From the NCBI RefSeq assembly GCF_900010755.1, contig NZ_CZJT01000080.1, positions 1 to 64,000 on the forward strand: 64,000 nt of DNA. The letters are read 5' to 3'. Shown here one piece after another: positions 53,596 to 61,920 of the stretch. The notes below the pieces were generated by a model. It was given only the letters and a program-made list of their open reading frames with translations, was not told the origin of the DNA and did not search any database. The position numbers and the translations under genes are program-made. Numbering within the stretch: position 1 is the first letter of the stretch; each line of letters opens with the position of its first letter. Origin of the DNA: Paeniglutamicibacter antarcticus (GTDB lineage Bacteria > Actinomycetota > Actinomycetes > Actinomycetales > Micrococcaceae).

Positions 53596-54750
53596 ATGAG
53601 CGAGCAAATCTTTGATGGACAGGCACTGAACGAGGAAGCCTTGAGCGAGGAACACAGCACCACGGGTGCCTATGTGACCGGCGCCGAATTCACTCGCGAC
53701 ACCAACTACATCCAGGACCGCATCGTGGCGGACCCTGACGCAGTGCGTGCCTCCGCGAGCCCGACCGGCGGAACCATCGGCAATGTCAACGCGGGCATGC
53801 CCGAGGGTGCCGAACTCTGGCCGGTCGAGGCCGGGCGCTACCGCCTGGTCGCCGCACGCGCCTGCCCTTGGGCCAACCGCACCATCATCGTCCGCCGGCT
53901 GCTGGGCCTGGAAGATGCCATCTCGCTGGGCACCCCCGGCCCGGTGCACGACGCACGCTCCTGGACCTTCGATCTGGATGAGGGTGGCGTGGATCCGGTG
54001 CTGGGCACCGAACGCATCCAGGAGAACTATTTCAAGCGCTTCGCCGATTACCCGCGCGGCATCACCGTGCCGGCGATCGTGGACGTGCCCACCGGTGCCG
54101 TGGTGACCAACGATTACCCGCAGATCACCCTGGACTTCTCCACGCAGTGGAAGGAATTCCAGCGTCCCGGCGCCCCGGATTTGCTCCCGGAGGACAAGCT
54201 GGAGGAGATGCAGCAGGTCATCAAGCGCATCTTCACCGAGGTCAACAACGGGGTCTACCGTTGCGGGTTTGCCGGAACCCAGCAGGCCTATGAAGAGGCG
54301 TATGACCGCCTCTGGGTTGCCATGGACTGGCTCGAGGAGCGACTGGGCAAGACGCGCTTCTTGATGGGGGACTCGATCACCGAGGCCGACGTGCGGCTGT
54401 TCACCACACTGGTGCGCTTTGACCCGGTCTACCACGGGCACTTCAAGACCAACCGCAACAAGCTCATCGAGATGCCCAACCTCTGGGCCTATGCACGCGA
54501 CCTGTTCGCGCTGCCGGGCTTCGGCGACACCGTCGACTTCGCGCAGATCAAGGAGCACTACTACGTGGTGCACACCGATGTGAACCCGACGCAGATTGTC
54601 CCCAAGGGCCCGGAGCTGGAGAACTGGCTGGAGCCGCACGGCCGCGAATCGTTCGGCGGAAACCCGTGGGGCAGCGGCACGGCTCCGGAGCCGGTGCGCG
54701 ACTCCGAACGCGTGGCCGCCGGCCACAACCCGTTGTACCCGCTGGTGTAA
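53596..54750 (+). CDS. Glutathionyl-hydroquinone reductase-like GST (YqjG/ECM4 family)
   Basis: The 384-residue product has the omega/xi-class GST layout: catalytic Cys90 in ARACPWANR, the glutathione-site PAIVDVPTGAVVTNDYPQI and a long helical C-domain (ITEADVRLFTTLVRFDPVYHGHFKTN). Family enzymes remove a thiol adduct from hydroquinones. Actinobacteria generally use mycothiol, so the physiological thiol is probably not glutathione. Next to the FMN reductase and a MarR regulator, it strengthens a quinone-detoxification reading, though two terminators separate them. Confidence 0.88.
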   Translation: MSEQIFDGQALNEEALSEEHSTTGAYVTGAEFTRDTNYIQDRIVADPDAVRASASPTGGTIGNVNAGMPEGAELWPVEAGRYRLVAARACPWANRTIIVRRLLGLEDAISLGTPGPVHDARSWTFDLDEGGVDPVLGTERIQENYFKRFADYPRGITVPAIVDVPTGAVVTNDYPQITLDFSTQWKEFQRPGAPDLLPEDKLEEMQQVIKRIFTEVNNGVYRCGFAGTQQAYEEAYDRLWVAMDWLEERLGKTRFLMGDSITEADVRLFTTLVRFDPVYHGHFKTNRNKLIEMPNLWAYARDLFALPGFGDTVDFAQIKEHYYVVHTDVNPTQIVPKGPELENWLEPHGRESFGGNPWGSGTAPEPVRDSERVAAGHNPLYPLV

Positions 54751-54789
54751 CCAGCGGAATCCCGCCCGGTTTCAGGCGGTGAATGCGGC

Positions 54790-54826
54790 GAAACCCGCCT
54801 GCCGGTGTCTGTGGCGGGCGGGTTTC
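54790..54826. terminator. Bidirectional terminator
   Basis: GAAACCCGCCTGCC (54790-54803) pairs with GGCGGGCGGGTTTC (54813-54826), with one G-T pair, between the converging reductase and menG genes. Confidence 0.75.
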
Positions 54827-54957
54827 ACCGTGTCTGGGGGCTTAGGCGTGTGCGATGACGATCAGCTCGCCGTCGCCGGATCCCACGGTGAGGCCCGCCG
54901 CGACCAGGCTGGCGGGCGGCGGATGGCATGGGACGCGCGGCCCGGATTGGACTGGAG

Positions 54958-55656
54958 TTATCCGGCGTTGGCTGGCTTGCGCGCGGTCCAAATCATGTTG
55001 GTGCCCATGTATTTGGGCTTCACGTGGACGTCCTCGAAGCCCGCCTGGATGAAGCGGGCACGCAGGGCCTCGGGGGTCAGGAAGCCGAGCGTGGAATTGA
55101 CCAGGTACTTGTAGGCCTCGCGGTCCTTGCCGATGAACTGGCCGAGCGTCGGGATGACGCTCTTCATGCCCAGGCGCAGGAACGGGGCCAGCGCCCCGCG
55201 CGGCGGGGAGGACTCGAGTGCGGCAACCATGCCGCCGGGCTTGAGCACACGGAACTGCTCGGCCAGCACGGCATCCAGGTCGCTGACGTTGCGCAGCAGG
55301 TAGCCGTGGGTGACGGCGTCGAATTCCGCATCGCCGAAGGGCAGCTCGTGGGCGTCGGCGAATTGCCAGTCGATGTCAGCGCCGCCGTTGATGTCGCGCG
55401 CCAGCGTCAGCATCTCCTGGGAGAAATCGGCGCCGACAATGGTGGCCGCCGGGTTTTGTTCGCGGAGGCAGCGGGCGATGACGCCGGTTCCGGTGGCAAG
55501 GTCCAGGTAGTGCGAACCCGGGCGGGAGGTTGCGTACGCGGCAACCTCGCGGCACCAGTTTTGGTGGGAGCCCAGGGTCATGAGCTTGTTGACCAGGTCA
55601 TAGCGCCGGGCGACGCTGTTGAACGTTGCCTGGACAGTGGAATCTTTGTTTTGCAT
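54958..55656 (-). CDS. menG: Demethylmenaquinone methyltransferase
   Basis: The 232-residue SAM-dependent enzyme has FNSVARRYDLVNKLMTLGSHQNWCRE, the SAM motif LDLATGTGVIA, ADFSQEMLTLA, and FRVLKPGGMVAALESS, the UbiE/MenG pattern. It methylates demethylmenaquinone, the last step of menaquinone synthesis. Other men genes are not adjacent. An imperfect ribosome-binding site (GGCGGCAAT) precedes ATG 55656. Confidence 0.92.
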   Translation of the reverse strand: MQNKDSTVQATFNSVARRYDLVNKLMTLGSHQNWCREVAAYATSRPGSHYLDLATGTGVIARCLREQNPAATIVGADFSQEMLTLARDINGGADIDWQFADAHELPFGDAEFDAVTHGYLLRNVSDLDAVLAEQFRVLKPGGMVAALESSPPRGALAPFLRLGMKSVIPTLGQFIGKDREAYKYLVNSTLGFLTPEALRARFIQAGFEDVHVKPKYMGTNMIWTARKPANAG

Positions 55657-55786
55657 TGCCGCCGGTTCTCATGTGGTTGATGGTCTGCCTCCAGTCTATT
55701 TGCACCGGGTCCATGTGCGCTCGGCGGATCCGGAACAGGCAGCCCGCTGGCAGCCGGTAGGTGACCTGCATGCAAGGATGGTGGGC

Positions 55787-56326
55787 ATGGAAATTTTTAC
55801 GAAGCGGCTTCTCATGCGCGAATACACGGCCGGGGACTTAGACGCGGTGCATGCCTTCTCCGCGGACCCGCGCGTGTGCGTATTCGTTGAATGGGGCCCG
55901 AACACCCCCGAAGATTCTGCCGCATTCCTGCGTTCCTGCCTTGCGGAGCAGCACACGGAACCGCGGAGCGTGACCACGCTGGCGATCACCGTGGACGGGG
56001 CGGTGATCGGGTCGATCGCGCTGATGCCCGCCGATTCCAGCCTCACACCGGAAAACACACGTGAGGACGGATGGGCAGAGCTTGGCTATGTGCTTGCCGC
56101 CGAAGCCTGGGGCAAGGGTTATGCCACCGAAGCCGCCGTGGCCATGCTCGAATTCGCCGGGAACTCCTTGGGGTTCCGTCGGGTGGTTGCCACCTGCCGG
56201 CCGGAAAACACGGGGTCCATCCACGTGCTGGAAAAAGCCGGGTTGCGCAGGGCCGCCCTGTTGCCCGGGCACAAGGTCATCGACGGGCAGGCACGGGATT
56301 CACTGCTTTTCACCATCGACCTTTAG
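55787..56326 (+). CDS. GNAT family N-acetyltransferase
   Basis: The 179-residue product has the RimJ/RimL-type GNAT pattern: FTKRLLMREYTAGDLDAVHAF, GSIALMPA, the acetyl-CoA loop LAAEAWGKGYATEAAVAML and RRVVATCRPENTGSIHVLEKAGLRR. AAGGA precedes ATG 55787. Acceptor unknown. It lies divergent from menG. Confidence 0.85.
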   Translation: MEIFTKRLLMREYTAGDLDAVHAFSADPRVCVFVEWGPNTPEDSAAFLRSCLAEQHTEPRSVTTLAITVDGAVIGSIALMPADSSLTPENTREDGWAELGYVLAAEAWGKGYATEAAVAMLEFAGNSLGFRRVVATCRPENTGSIHVLEKAGLRRAALLPGHKVIDGQARDSLLFTIDL

Positions 56327-56411
56327 CCACCTCCCCGGGCAAGGGTTATCTCCGGCGCCGGGGAAACGCTTCGATGTGAAAGCGTCGGAGCTGCCGTGGC
56401 AGGATTGAAAT

Positions 56412-57437
56412 ATGACGATCACCGCAGCCGCAGACGGATCAGCCCTTGGAAACCCCGGACCAGCGGGGTGGGCCTGGTACATCGACGATGACCAGTGGCG
56501 CTCCGGCGGTTGGGCGCACGGCACCAACAACATGGGTGAGCTCATGGCAGTGCTGGACCTTTTCCGCTCCACCGCGCACCTGCCCGACGAAGAACTGCAC
56601 ATCCTGTGCGACTCGCAGTACGTGATCAACTCGGTGACCAAGTGGATGCCGGGCTGGAAGAAAAAGGGCTGGAAGAAGTCCGACGGCAAGCCGGTGCTGA
56701 ACCTGGATTTGCTCAAAGACATCGACGCCGCGATCAAGGGACGCAAGTACACGTTCGAGTGGGTCAAGGGCCATGCCGGGCATGAGCTGAACGAGGCCGC
56801 CGATGTGCGGGCACGCGACGCGGCCACCGCCTACCAGGCAGGCAAGGAACCGGATTCAGGTCCCGGGCTGGCCGGTGCGCCGGCTGCAGTTTCACCGGTG
56901 TCGGCCCCGGCTACCGCGGAGGCCGGATTCGATGCCTCGATCTTCGAGGACCCTGCTGCACAGCCCGTTGAAACCGCGGCACCAGTACCTGCAACTACAC
57001 CAGTACCTGTAACTACACCGGCGCCCGTAACGTCACCCGAGCCCGCAGCACCGGCACCCGCCCAGGCCAAGGCTCCGGTGGATGCCTCGGAATCGGACCT
57101 TCACATGGTCTTTGAGTTGGAAAGCGAACTGCTTTCCCCGGCGGTCCGCGGCGACTTGGCCGAGGTATTGGCGTTCCTGCACCCCGAATTCCAGGAGATC
57201 AGCCGCGACGGCTCGCTGACCGACCGTTCCACCATCATCGCGACGCTCAGCGCCGGGGAGGCGCTGCCGGCCGGCGGATCTTTGCAGGTGCTCGCCGCAA
57301 ACCCTGTGGGCGGGAACATGGTTCAGCTTGCCTACCGCCTGCAGGCAGGCAGTGCCGTGGTGTTGTGTTCCTCGTTCTGGCACCGGATCGATGGACGCTG
57401 GCTGTTGCGCTACCGGCAGGAAACCCCCTCCGCCTAA
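56412..57437 (+). CDS. rnhA: Ribonuclease HI with C-terminal NTF2-like (DUF4440/SnoaL-type) domain
   Basis: Residues 1-140 are RNase HI: active-site Asp8 (AAADGSALGNPGP), Glu43 (NNMGEL), Asp67 (CDSQYVI), Asp131 (EAADVRA) and the His121 loop (KGHAGHE). It removes RNA from RNA-DNA hybrids. Residues about 145-225 are an Ala/Pro/Thr/Val linker with a tandem PVP/APVT(T/S)P repeat. Residues about 228-341 form an alpha+beta domain of the DUF4440/NTF2-like kind (ESELLSPAVRGDLAEVLAFLHPEFQEISRDG; HRIDGRWLLRYRQ). The frame is continuous and GC-rich throughout. The function of the appended domain is unknown. Confidence 0.88.
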   Translation: MTITAAADGSALGNPGPAGWAWYIDDDQWRSGGWAHGTNNMGELMAVLDLFRSTAHLPDEELHILCDSQYVINSVTKWMPGWKKKGWKKSDGKPVLNLDLLKDIDAAIKGRKYTFEWVKGHAGHELNEAADVRARDAATAYQAGKEPDSGPGLAGAPAAVSPVSAPATAEAGFDASIFEDPAAQPVETAAPVPATTPVPVTTPAPVTSPEPAAPAPAQAKAPVDASESDLHMVFELESELLSPAVRGDLAEVLAFLHPEFQEISRDGSLTDRSTIIATLSAGEALPAGGSLQVLAANPVGGNMVQLAYRLQAGSAVVLCSSFWHRIDGRWLLRYRQETPSA

Positions 57438-57530
57438 CCGACGATGCCCGCCGCTGCGGGAAGCTCCCGACGGGGGAAACGTGCACCCGGTACAAGACGC
57501 CGGACCCCCGGCATGGGTAATGTGGTTTTC

Positions 57531-58700
57531 GTGACTACGCAGATGAAACCCGGAACCAGCACCGATGTCCTTGATAGCCGATTCGCCCCCGTGGCGGAGC
57601 TCATGCGCTCCTTCGTGGCCGAAGACCCCGGATACGCGGGCCAGCTGGCCATCTACCAGGACGGGAACCTGGTCCTGGACATGGCAGTGGGCCAAGACGC
57701 CAGCAAGGACTCAATGACCGGGGTGTTCTCCTGTTCCAAGGGTGCCGGGGCCATCGTGATGGCGCTGTTGGTTCAGCAGGGCCTGCTGGATTTGGACGCG
57801 CCCGTGGCACTGTACTGGCCCGAGTTCGCCGCTGGCGGCAAGGCCGCGATCACCGTGGCGCAGCTGCTCAGCCACCAGGGCGGTTTGCCGGGCGTCGAGG
57901 GTGGGTTCACCCAGGAAGAACTGCTTGACTCGCGGCTTGCTGCCGGCATCATCGCCGCTGCCACCCCGTTGTGGAACGGCACGGGCATGCATTCCTACCA
58001 TGCGCTGACCATGGGAGTCTTCATGGAGGAGCTGGCCCGGCGCTGCGCGCAGGAGTCGCTGCAGGGTATTTTCGAACGCCGCATCCGAGCGCCGCATGAC
58101 ATCGACTTCTACCTGGGCCTTCCCGAGGCGTTGGAGCCGCGCTTCCGCCCGGTGCTTGCGGGAACCGGCGGCGCACCGGTGCCCTTCATCGACCCGTTTT
58201 CCCCGTTGGGTTTGGCGCTGAATTCCACCGGAGGTTTCGAAGGGCCCAAGGGACCCAGCTTCGAGATCATGGACGTGCCCAATGTGCGGGCCATTCGCGA
58301 GACGGGCCCGGCTGCGATTGGCGGGGTGGCCACAGCACGCGGGCTGGCCACGCTGTATGCGGCGGTCAGTACGGGATTCGTGGACGATGCCGGCGACGAG
58401 CACGCGCCGCTGCTCAGCGCGGAGACCATTGCCGCGGTGAGCCAGGACCGGGTGTTCGGGCTGGATAGGGCCGGCGGGAACCCCGGGGCCTTCGCCATCG
58501 GCTTCATGAAAACCCACGCCGCCAACGACTTCGGATCGGCGCGCGCCTTTGGCCACGACGGGGCCAACGCCTCGCTGGGGTATGCCGACCCCGCCTACGG
58601 TTTGGCGTTCGGTTACATTCCGGCGCGGGCCGAGGCCAACGGCACAGGATCGCGCGGCGGCCGGCTGAGTGTGTTGGCACGCCAAGTGCTGCTGGGCTGA
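57531..58700 (+). CDS. Serine hydrolase, beta-lactamase/esterase family VIII type
   Basis: The 389-residue product has the class C-like motif SxxK (SCSK in GVFSCSKGAGAIVM), a YHA in place of Y-x-N (MHSYHALTMG) and late GHDGANASLGYADP. This matches EstB-type esterases more than true beta-lactamases. No signal peptide is seen, which also speaks for an intracellular esterase. Start is taken as GTG 57531 behind a TAATGT hexamer; ATG 57513 or 57543 are possible. Confidence 0.83.
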   Translation: MTTQMKPGTSTDVLDSRFAPVAELMRSFVAEDPGYAGQLAIYQDGNLVLDMAVGQDASKDSMTGVFSCSKGAGAIVMALLVQQGLLDLDAPVALYWPEFAAGGKAAITVAQLLSHQGGLPGVEGGFTQEELLDSRLAAGIIAAATPLWNGTGMHSYHALTMGVFMEELARRCAQESLQGIFERRIRAPHDIDFYLGLPEALEPRFRPVLAGTGGAPVPFIDPFSPLGLALNSTGGFEGPKGPSFEIMDVPNVRAIRETGPAAIGGVATARGLATLYAAVSTGFVDDAGDEHAPLLSAETIAAVSQDRVFGLDRAGGNPGAFAIGFMKTHAANDFGSARAFGHDGANASLGYADPAYGLAFGYIPARAEANGTGSRGGRLSVLARQVLLG

Positions 58701-58832
58701 TAGCTTTCCACAGGTCTTTTCCCTGCGGACGCTGCCGGGTTCCGGCCGCGGGCCTTTGTGACATGGCCGATCCTGCTCAGGGATCCAGCGGTTTTTGGGT
58801 TTGCCCGAACGGCTTCTGATGCGCGTGGTGGT

Positions 58833-59102
58833 TTAGCTGATTTCCGAGTGCAGGCCCGGGAGGCACTGCTCGCTGCGGATCTCCTCCAGCCACGGAATCC
58901 GCGCTGCCATGCCACCGGCGGGCGCCGGGGCATCTGGGGTGATGACAAAGTGCATGGGAACCAGGTATTCGCGGTTTTTCGGCGCAGGATCGACGATATT
59001 TGAGAGATTCAGCGGCGGGTGGCGGGGTGCGTCGGCGTTCCTGCCGGCGGAAGCCGCAACATCGAGGGCCGCACGGTTGCGGTTGCGTGGTTGACGTTTC
59101 AT
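58833..59102 (-). CDS. Possible small protein, unknown
   Basis: An 89-codon frame starts at ATG 59102, with AAGG just before it. It has the G/C-rich third positions of local genes and a plausible folded stretch (NREYLVPMHFVITPDAP, ARIPWLEEIRSE), but matches no family I know. The N-terminal third is basic and Arg/Asn-rich. It occupies the 521-bp gap between the esterase and GDSL genes; otherwise that gap shows nothing. Could be a chance frame. Confidence 0.35.
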   Translation of the reverse strand: MKRQPRNRNRAALDVAASAGRNADAPRHPPLNLSNIVDPAPKNREYLVPMHFVITPDAPAPAGGMAARIPWLEEIRSEQCLPGLHSEIS

Positions 59103-59221
59103 GCCTTGAGGCTGCTCCCGCAGGCTATGTGGAGACTGTGCGACGGGCCAGCGACACCCGTGAGTCGTGTTGCGGCCCCTGAAGGCGGAACAGCCGTGGG
59201 AGGGGGGAGTAGGCTGGGTCG

Positions 59222-59995
59222 GTGGAATTCTCGAAACGATACCTGGCACTTGGCGACTCCTTCACCGAAGGAATGGGTGATGTTGATGTGAGCCGGCCGA
59301 ACCAGGTCCGCGGTTGGGCCGACCGTGTGGCCGAGCAGCTCTGCGCCGATCCGGACTGGGGATATGCAAACCTCGCGATTCGGGGAAAAAAGCTCGGCCA
59401 GGTGGTTGCCGAGCAGCTGCCCGTGGCGCTGGCCATGAGGCCGACGCTCATCAGCCTCTACGTGGGCGGCAATGACATTCTGCGTCCGCGCGTGGACCTC
59501 GACGGCTTGCTGGCCAGCTACGACTCGACGGTGGGCAAGCTTGCGGGCACCGGCGCGCAAATACTGTTGTTCACCGGTTTCGACTCGAACGGGTCGGCGA
59601 TCTTCGAAAAGTCCCGCGGTCGCACGGCGATCTACAACGAGGGCGTACGCGAGATCGCGGAACGCCACGGAGCGGTGATCGCCGACTACTGGCGCTGGCG
59701 CGAATTCCAGGACTTGCGCTACTGGGCCACCGACCGCCTGCACATGGGCAGCCCCGGACACACCCTGATGGCCAGGAAGGTGCTCGGCGTGCTGGGCACC
59801 CAGGCAGAGATCAAGCTGCCGCAGCTGCCGCAGGCGGTTGCCCAGAGTCGTGCCGAAAAGTTGCGATCGGACGCTGTCTGGGCGAAGGAATTTTTGGCAC
59901 CGTGGGTCAAACGCCGGCTGACCGGGACCTCGTCGGGTGATAACTTGCGGGCAAAGTACCCGTACTACATTTCGCTGGGCACCAACGACGCATAA
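59222..59995 (+). CDS. SGNH/GDSL hydrolase
   Basis: The 257-residue product has all four SGNH blocks: Ser in ALGDSFTEG, Gly in NLAIRGKKL, Asn in YVGGNDI, and Asp/His in ATDRLHMGSPGH. There is no signal peptide, so it should be a cytoplasmic esterase or lipase. Start is GTG 59222 following an AGGGGGGAG region. A C-terminal extension of about 45 residues follows the catalytic domain. Confidence 0.87.
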   Translation: MEFSKRYLALGDSFTEGMGDVDVSRPNQVRGWADRVAEQLCADPDWGYANLAIRGKKLGQVVAEQLPVALAMRPTLISLYVGGNDILRPRVDLDGLLASYDSTVGKLAGTGAQILLFTGFDSNGSAIFEKSRGRTAIYNEGVREIAERHGAVIADYWRWREFQDLRYWATDRLHMGSPGHTLMARKVLGVLGTQAEIKLPQLPQAVAQSRAEKLRSDAVWAKEFLAPWVKRRLTGTSSGDNLRAKYPYYISLGTNDA

Positions 59996-60079
59996 ACACT
60001 CAGAGCCAGAGCTGCGCTGGCTGCCGCGCCACCCGGGTCCCCCTGGAGGGCGCAACGCAAATCCATCTCAATCACGTCG

Positions 60080-60113
60080 CAGGGTGCGGGATGCAGATGC
60101 ATCCCGCACCCTG
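60080..60113. terminator. Bidirectional terminator
   Basis: Perfect 16-bp arms CAGGGTGCGGGATGCA (60080-60095) and its complement (60098-60113) meet with a 2-nt gap, between the converging GDSL and SRPBCC genes. It could also extrude as a cruciform. Confidence 0.75.
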
Positions 60114-60134
60114 TGCCGTGGTGGTTGATGGCGG

Positions 60135-60644
60135 TTACTTGGACGCCTGGAAATCCGCCCAGAACTTGCGTCCGGGTTCCGGATCGACGCCGAAGTTGGC
60201 GGCGTAGCGTTCGTGGGCTTCACCCCAGGAGGCGTGGGCTTCGAGCTCCGAGAGATGCCCGCCGGACAGAAGCACGTCAAGCCGTGCCAAGTAGGAGTGC
60301 CAGCCGGCGGCTGTCTGCGCCGCCGGGGTGCCCTCGGTGAAGACATGGATGAAGACCAGCTCGCAGCCGTCCGCGGTGGGGCTCAGGTCGAAGCTGTAGT
60401 CATCGCCATTGAAGTCCCAGGCCAAGCGGGTTGGCTCGGCGACCTCGGTGACTTCGCCGCTCATGCCATAGGCCTCCAGCTTCTCCCCGACGGCAGGGGT
60501 CCACGGGGCAACCGCCGGGAACCAGTTCTCGAGTTCCGCGGGTTCGCTCACCGCCCGCCAGACGCGTTCGATGGAGTGCCGGAGGGTGCGGCAAAAGCGC
60601 AGGGCCGGGCGGCCGTTGATGGTTTCCAAGGTTCCGTCGTTCAA
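60135..60644 (-). CDS. SRPBCC (AHSA1/START-like) domain protein
   Basis: The 169-residue protein has the AHSA1-type fold: FCRTLRHSIERVWRAVSEPAELENWF at the start, LAWDF, CELVFIHVF and the end WADF. It starts at TTG 60644, whose bases overlap the ArsR stop (TTGA); AAGGAG lies 5 nt upstream inside the regulator gene, so translation is coupled. ArsR-SRPBCC pairs are common in actinobacteria; the ligand is unknown. Confidence 0.85.
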   Translation of the reverse strand: MNDGTLETINGRPALRFCRTLRHSIERVWRAVSEPAELENWFPAVAPWTPAVGEKLEAYGMSGEVTEVAEPTRLAWDFNGDDYSFDLSPTADGCELVFIHVFTEGTPAAQTAAGWHSYLARLDVLLSGGHLSELEAHASWGEAHERYAANFGVDPEPGRKFWADFQASK

Positions 60645-60943
60645 TGGTTCTCCTTCAGATGCTGTTCGAGGTCATCGAGCCGGCTGGCCCAGAGCATGCG
60701 ATAAGGCTGAAGCCAGCTGTCGACTTCGGCAAGGGGAGCCGGGTGCAGTGCATACACGCGCTGCTTGCCCTCGACCCGCACCACCACGAGCCCGGCTTCA
60801 CGCAGGACCTTCAGGTGTTTGGAAACCCCCGGTTGGCTCAGCGACAGCCGCTCAACCAGTGCTCCGGCGGGCCGTTCGCCCTCCCGGAGCAGGTCAAGGA
60901 TCTGCCGGCGATGGGGATCGGCAAGTGCTGCGTACGCGCTCAT
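60641..60943 (-). CDS. ArsR family transcriptional regulator
   Basis: The 100-residue winged-helix protein has YAALADPHRRQILDLLREGERPAGALVERLSLSQPGVSKHLKVLREAGLVVVRVEGKQRVYAL. It lacks the metal-binding Cys pair of true ArsR/SmtB, as usual for the group partnered with SRPBCC proteins. Start ATG 60943; ATG 60952 is also possible. A TAATAT hexamer directly upstream suggests a short or absent leader. Operon with the SRPBCC gene. Confidence 0.87.
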   Translation of the reverse strand: MSAYAALADPHRRQILDLLREGERPAGALVERLSLSQPGVSKHLKVLREAGLVVVRVEGKQRVYALHPAPLAEVDSWLQPYRMLWASRLDDLEQHLKENH

Positions 60944-61076
60944 GATTGTCATATTACTGTTTGGAAATATGAAGCTCAATACCCACATGCCCGAACGGCT
61001 CCGGGCCTCGCCCAGGGAGTGAGGCAAGGCTTGGAATGCTAGCCATGGGGGAGGGCATGGTGGTTTGCTGGTGCCC

Positions 61077-61799
61077 ATGGACCAGGAAAAGGAACTGCAC
61101 GGACTTGAACCACACGACGCGGGTGTTGCCCAGCGGCTGAATTGGTTGCGCGCCGGGGTGCTTGGCGCCAACGATGGAATCGTGTCGGTCGCTGCAGTGG
61201 TCGTCGGCGTCGCGGGTGCCACCACCGCCAACGGTCCGATCATCACTGCAGGCGCCGCTGCGGTGATCGGCGGGGCGATTTCCATGGCGCTCGGCGAATA
61301 CGTCTCGGTGTCCAGCTCCTCCGATTCGCAACGTGCACTGATCGACAAGGAACGCGGGGAACTCGAGGAGATGCCGGAAGCCGAATTTGCCGAGCTAACG
61401 GCGATTTACCGCTCCAAGGGATTGAGTGCGGACACCGCAGCCCGGGTGGCCACGGAGCTGACGGCCCACGACGCGCTGCGTGCGCATTTGGATGCCGAAT
61501 TGAACCTCGACCCCGACGAGGTGTTGAGCCCGTGGCATGCGGCATTTGCCTCGGCCGTTGCCTTCCTGTCCGGCGCCATCCTGCCCTTCGCCACCGCCGT
61601 GTTCCTGCCGGGATCGCTCAAGATCCCGGTCACGTTCCTAGCCGTGTTGTTGGCGCTGGCGGTTACCGGCGCACTGGGTGCAAAGCTTGGTGGGGCGCCG
61701 ATGCTGCGCCCGACAATTCGCGTTTTGGTCGGCGGGGCCGCGGCGCTTGCCATCACCTTTGCCATCGGTTCCTGGCTGGGGGTGTCCGGCGTCGTTTAG
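61077..61799 (+). CDS. VIT1/CCC1 family Fe/Mn transporter
   Basis: The 240-residue protein has VIT features: RLNWLRAGVLGANDGIVSVAAVVVGVAGA in helix 1, GGAISMALGEYVSVSSSSDSQRA, an acidic cytoplasmic helical segment (ELEEMPEAEFAELTAIYRSKG), then three C-terminal helices. VIT-type proteins move Fe(II) or Mn(II) out of the cytosol. ATG 61077 is chosen over TTG 61065. A partial iron-box-like AGGCAAGGCTTGG lies at 61023-61035 but matches poorly. Confidence 0.88.
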   Translation: MDQEKELHGLEPHDAGVAQRLNWLRAGVLGANDGIVSVAAVVVGVAGATTANGPIITAGAAAVIGGAISMALGEYVSVSSSSDSQRALIDKERGELEEMPEAEFAELTAIYRSKGLSADTAARVATELTAHDALRAHLDAELNLDPDEVLSPWHAAFASAVAFLSGAILPFATAVFLPGSLKIPVTFLAVLLALAVTGALGAKLGGAPMLRPTIRVLVGGAAALAITFAIGSWLGVSGVV

Positions 61800-61851
61800 C
61801 CAGGGTCCCCGGGTGCGGATCGAAGGAGACGGGAATTGACGGATGGCAAAG

Positions 61852-61901
61852 AACGGTCCGCGGAGTGAAATGCCGTGTGGCATTCCTCCCCGCGGACCGT
61901 T
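61852..61901. terminator. Bidirectional terminator
   Basis: AACGGTCCGCGG (61852-61863) pairs with CCGCGGACCGTT (61890-61901), with an inner AATGCC/GGCATT stem, between converging genes. Confidence 0.82.
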
Positions 61902-61920
61902 GCTGTCCCGCAGCGCGTGC

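Noticed and set aside
61021..61036. AGGCAAGGCTTGG as an iron box before the VIT-family gene
   Set aside because: Only one half resembles the consensus; kept as a remark in the gene entry.
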